A stretch of DNA of 64,000 nucleotides. Source: Bacillus sp. FJAT-52991 (GTDB lineage: Bacteria > Bacillota > Bacilli > Bacillales > Domibacillaceae). The stretch lies in assembly GCF_037201805.1 (NCBI RefSeq), contig NZ_CP147404.1, positions 2,442,001 to 2,506,000 on the forward strand. Reading direction: 5' to 3'. Shown here piece after piece: positions 61,765-64,000 of the stretch (the stretch's first letter is position 1; each line of letters opens with the position of its first letter). Position numbers and translations under genes: made by a program. The notes under the pieces were generated by a model, which did not search any database, was not told the origin of the DNA, and saw only the letters and a program-made list of their open reading frames with translations.

Positions 61765-64000
61765 TACACTTGTGGTTCGTCGCTCCACCGTTTTTTCTCT
61801 TTATACGTAATAAGTACGCCTTTTTTCTTTAATTCTTTTTTCTTCCATACAAGCCATAGTTGAGCCGCGATGAAAAGAGAAGAGTACGTTCCAGAAATTA
61901 GGCCGACTAATAGAGCGATAGAGAAGTTTAAGATCGAGTCGCTTCCGAAAACAATTAAAGCAACAACAGTGATCACTACCGTCATTACAGTGTTCACAGA
62001 GCGCGTAAATGTTTGACGCAAGCTCTTGTTAACAATGTCTTCAAGCTCTTGTTCTGTTTTGATTTTACGTTTTTTCGCTAAGTTCTCACGCATCCGGTCA
62101 AACGTAACAATCGTATCGTTAATGGAGTAACCGATAATCGTTAAAACAGCCGCTATAAACGTAACGTCTACTTCTAAACGAGTTAAACTGAAGAAAGCGA
62201 CAATGAAAAAGGCATCATGCAATAAGGCAATAATCGCCCCTAAAGCCATGTATATTTCAAAACGGAGAGTTACATATAACACAATTCCTAATGAAGCAAT
62301 GACTAATGCAATGATCGCGTTTTTGGCCAATTCCTTCCCAACGACTGGTGATACAGTGCTGATGTTTGGCTCACTACCATACACTTTAGTAAAGTGATCC
62401 TTCACTTGAGCAACTTCTTTTTGTGAAAGGGATTCTTTAAATCGAGCTACACCTATGTTTTTCTGATCCCCTGAGATCACAATATCATCGGTTGTTAAAT
62501 TTACTTTTTCCAATTCCGCTTGAATGATCTCTTCAGTCAACGGTTTATTTGCCGTAATTTCCATACGCGTTCCGCTTGAGAAATCAATTCCAAGATTTAA
62601 ACGGAATACACTCAGAACAATCATTCCAGCGATGATAGCTACAATAGAAGCAGTGAAAAACTTACGATGATGTTTCACGAAATCAAAACGGTCAAATTTC
62701 GTTGGTAAATCAAGCGTGTCATAATTTTCACTAATATCTTTAATATCTTTTTTGTTCACACCAAACCAGCCTGGCTTATCTTTGAACAAGCCACTTTGAA
62801 CGAACAAACTAAGAAGTAAACGAGAGCCCCAAATCGCTGTGATAAAGCTGACAAAGATACTGATGATGAGCATTGTCGCAAACCCTCTAACCGAGCTTGT
62901 TCCAAAATAAAACAGCACTCCACCGGCTAAAAGGGTTGTGATATTCGCATCCAGAATCGTTAAGAAAGAGTTTTTATTCCCTTCTTTAAAAGCAGCTTTA
63001 ATCGAGCGCCCTACTTTTATTTCTTCTTTGATCCGCTCATACGTAATAATATTGGCATCGACAGCCATACCGACCCCGAGAATGAGGGCGGCTATACCAG
63101 GTAAGGTGAGCACTCCATTCATCCAGTCAAAAATCAACAAAATTAAGTAAATATAAACAGATAGTGTAATGGTTGCGACAAAGCCTGGTAAACGGTAATA
63201 GAAAAGCATAAATAGGAAAATAATCGCGATCCCTACAATTCCTGCAAGTACCGTCTGATCAAGGGCTTTTTCTCCAAATGAAGCCCCAACTGAAGTGGAA
63301 TAAATCTCATCTAGCTTAACAGGTAAAGCACCGGCCTTTAAGATCGAAGCAAGACTCTTCGCTTCTTCTAAAGTGAATGTCCCTGTAATCGCCACTTCAT
63401 TTGTATTAAATACTTCTCCCACAGTCGCTACAGAAATAAACTTGGGATTTTCCTTTTGAACTTCCTTCGCATAGGAATCTTTACCTTCTTCAAAATCCAA
63501 CCAAATGACCATCTGGTTCATTGGCGCTAAGCTTAAAACATGCTCAGTAACTTCTTTAAATTTCTTCTTATCCTTTAGTTGTACAGCTACACTTGGATTA
63601 CCCTTGTCATCAAAAGATTGCTTCGTTCCCTTTCGAACAATATCTTGTCCGTCCATCAGCAAGTTATCATTCACATCACGGAAACTAAGGTTCGCTTCTG
63701 TGGACAACAGCTCGCGCGCTTCATTTTGATCCTCTACACCTGCAAGCTGAACGCGAATGCGGTTTCCTTCTTCTACTTGAATATTTGGCTCACTGACCCC
63801 TAGTACGTTAATCCGCTTATCGAGCGCATCGACGGTATCAGTTACCACATCCTTCGTTATCTCTTGCCCTTCTTTCATCGGCTTCACTTCATAAAGAACT
63901 TCAAAGCCTCCTTGAAGGTCCAGCCCAAGCTTAATATCCTTCACAATGTCCTTCGCCGTAAGCCCAATAGTACTAGCGAGTAACAGCACGATGAGAAAAA
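61764..64000 (-). CDS. secDF: Fused protein translocase subunits SecD-SecF, N-terminus outside window
   Basis: Proton-driven helper of Sec export in the cell membrane; single SecDF chain as in Bacillus. At least 745 residues are inside the window and the frame is still open at 64000 (upstream codons FLIVLLLASTIG belong to the first helix). SecD half: LGLDLQGGFEVLYEV, extracellular P1 domain, PGIAALILGVGMAVDANIITYERIKEE (in parts). SecF half: NLGIDFSSGTRMEI, TIIGYSINDTIVTFDRMREN. About 12 helices in total. The fusion joint is near DKPGWFGVNKKD. Confidence 0.96.
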   Translation of the reverse strand, partial: FLIVLLLASTIGLTAKDIVKDIKLGLDLQGGFEVLYEVKPMKEGQEITKDVVTDTVDALDKRINVLGVSEPNIQVEEGNRIRVQLAGVEDQNEARELLSTEANLSFRDVNDNLLMDGQDIVRKGTKQSFDDKGNPSVAVQLKDKKKFKEVTEHVLSLAPMNQMVIWLDFEEGKDSYAKEVQKENPKFISVATVGEVFNTNEVAITGTFTLEEAKSLASILKAGALPVKLDEIYSTSVGASFGEKALDQTVLAGIVGIAIIFLFMLFYYRLPGFVATITLSVYIYLILLIFDWMNGVLTLPGIAALILGVGMAVDANIITYERIKEEIKVGRSIKAAFKEGNKNSFLTILDANITTLLAGGVLFYFGTSSVRGFATMLIISIFVSFITAIWGSRLLLSLFVQSGLFKDKPGWFGVNKKDIKDISENYDTLDLPTKFDRFDFVKHHRKFFTASIVAIIAGMIVLSVFRLNLGIDFSSGTRMEITANKPLTEEIIQAELEKVNLTTDDIVISGDQKNIGVARFKESLSQKEVAQVKDHFTKVYGSEPNISTVSPVVGKELAKNAIIALVIASLGIVLYVTLRFEIYMALGAIIALLHDAFFIVAFFSLTRLEVDVTFIAAVLTIIGYSINDTIVTFDRMRENLAKKRKIKTEQELEDIVNKSLRQTFTRSVNTVMTVVITVVALIVFGSDSILNFSIALLVGLISGTYSSLFIAAQLWLVWKKKELKKKGVLITYKEKKRWSDEPQV

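Overview
The window is an ordinary chromosomal stretch of a low-GC, endospore-forming Bacillaceae bacterium. The evidence is the gene content and order (spoIIP-gpr-rpsT-holA-yqzM-comEC-comEB-comEA-comER-yqeM-rsfS-yqeK-nadD-yhbY-aroE-yqeH-yqeG-sda, then greA-udk-trhP2-trhP1-trmR-mltG-yrzB-yrrK-yrzL-alaS-yrrI, recD2-yrrB-mnmA-iscS-cymR, and tcdA-6S RNA-aspS-hisS-dtd-relA-apt-recJ-lapA-secDF). This is close to the collinear region of Bacillus subtilis. It is not B. subtilis itself: proteins differ throughout, sigK is not split by a skin-type element, and several blocks are inserted, lost or rearranged. No rRNA, tRNA, CRISPR array, prophage or complete insertion sequence was seen.

Layout. 1-13.7 kb: sporulation and germination genes (3' neighbour spoIIP partial, gpr), ribosomal protein S20, DNA polymerase III delta, the competence DNA-uptake operon comEA-EB-EC with divergent comER, a tightly overlapping housekeeping operon yqeG-yqeH-aroE-yhbY-nadD-yqeK-rsfS-yqeM (ribosome assembly, shikimate and NAD synthesis), and the tiny sporulation checkpoint gene sda, which lies behind a cluster of DnaA boxes. 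13.7-18.2 kb: a divergent psd/pssA phospholipid pair, an intact sigK, a possible 23-residue membrane peptide, mtnN, yrzA and yrrS. 18.2-28.9 kb: greA, udk, the tRNA U34 5-methoxyuridine set (trhP2, trhP1, trmR), mltG, small conserved genes, alaS with a T-box leader, and an AI-2E family permease. 29-36.7 kb: a kinase-like gene, two very small genes (yrzQ, yrzR), dispersed repeats, recD2, a TPR protein, mnmA, iscS and cymR.

36.7-50.4 kb is an accessory block placed between cymR and tcdA. It holds a YczE-type membrane protein overlapping cymR, sigV-rsiV (lysozyme stress) with a duplicated promoter and 5' end, a rarA gene followed at once by the tail of a second rarA copy, an AraC regulator with an EamA exporter, a T-box controlled argS, an ECF sigma factor fused to a large C-terminal domain, and a yhcEFGHI-type GntR-regulated ABC exporter operon. 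50.4-64 kb returns to the conserved backbone: tcdA, 6S RNA with its own promoter, the T-box controlled hisS-aspS operon, dtd, relA, apt, recJ, lapA and secDF, which is cut by the window end.

Most interesting: the ECF sigma factor fusion at 44.5-46.5 kb; two copies of a hairpin-ended repeat (7.0 and 29.1 kb) that look like non-autonomous IS200/IS605-type elements or a cis-acting RNA; the rarA tail remnant; the tandem sigV promoter; and the DnaA-box cluster in front of sda. All assignments are from reading the sequence and remembered families; no database search was run.
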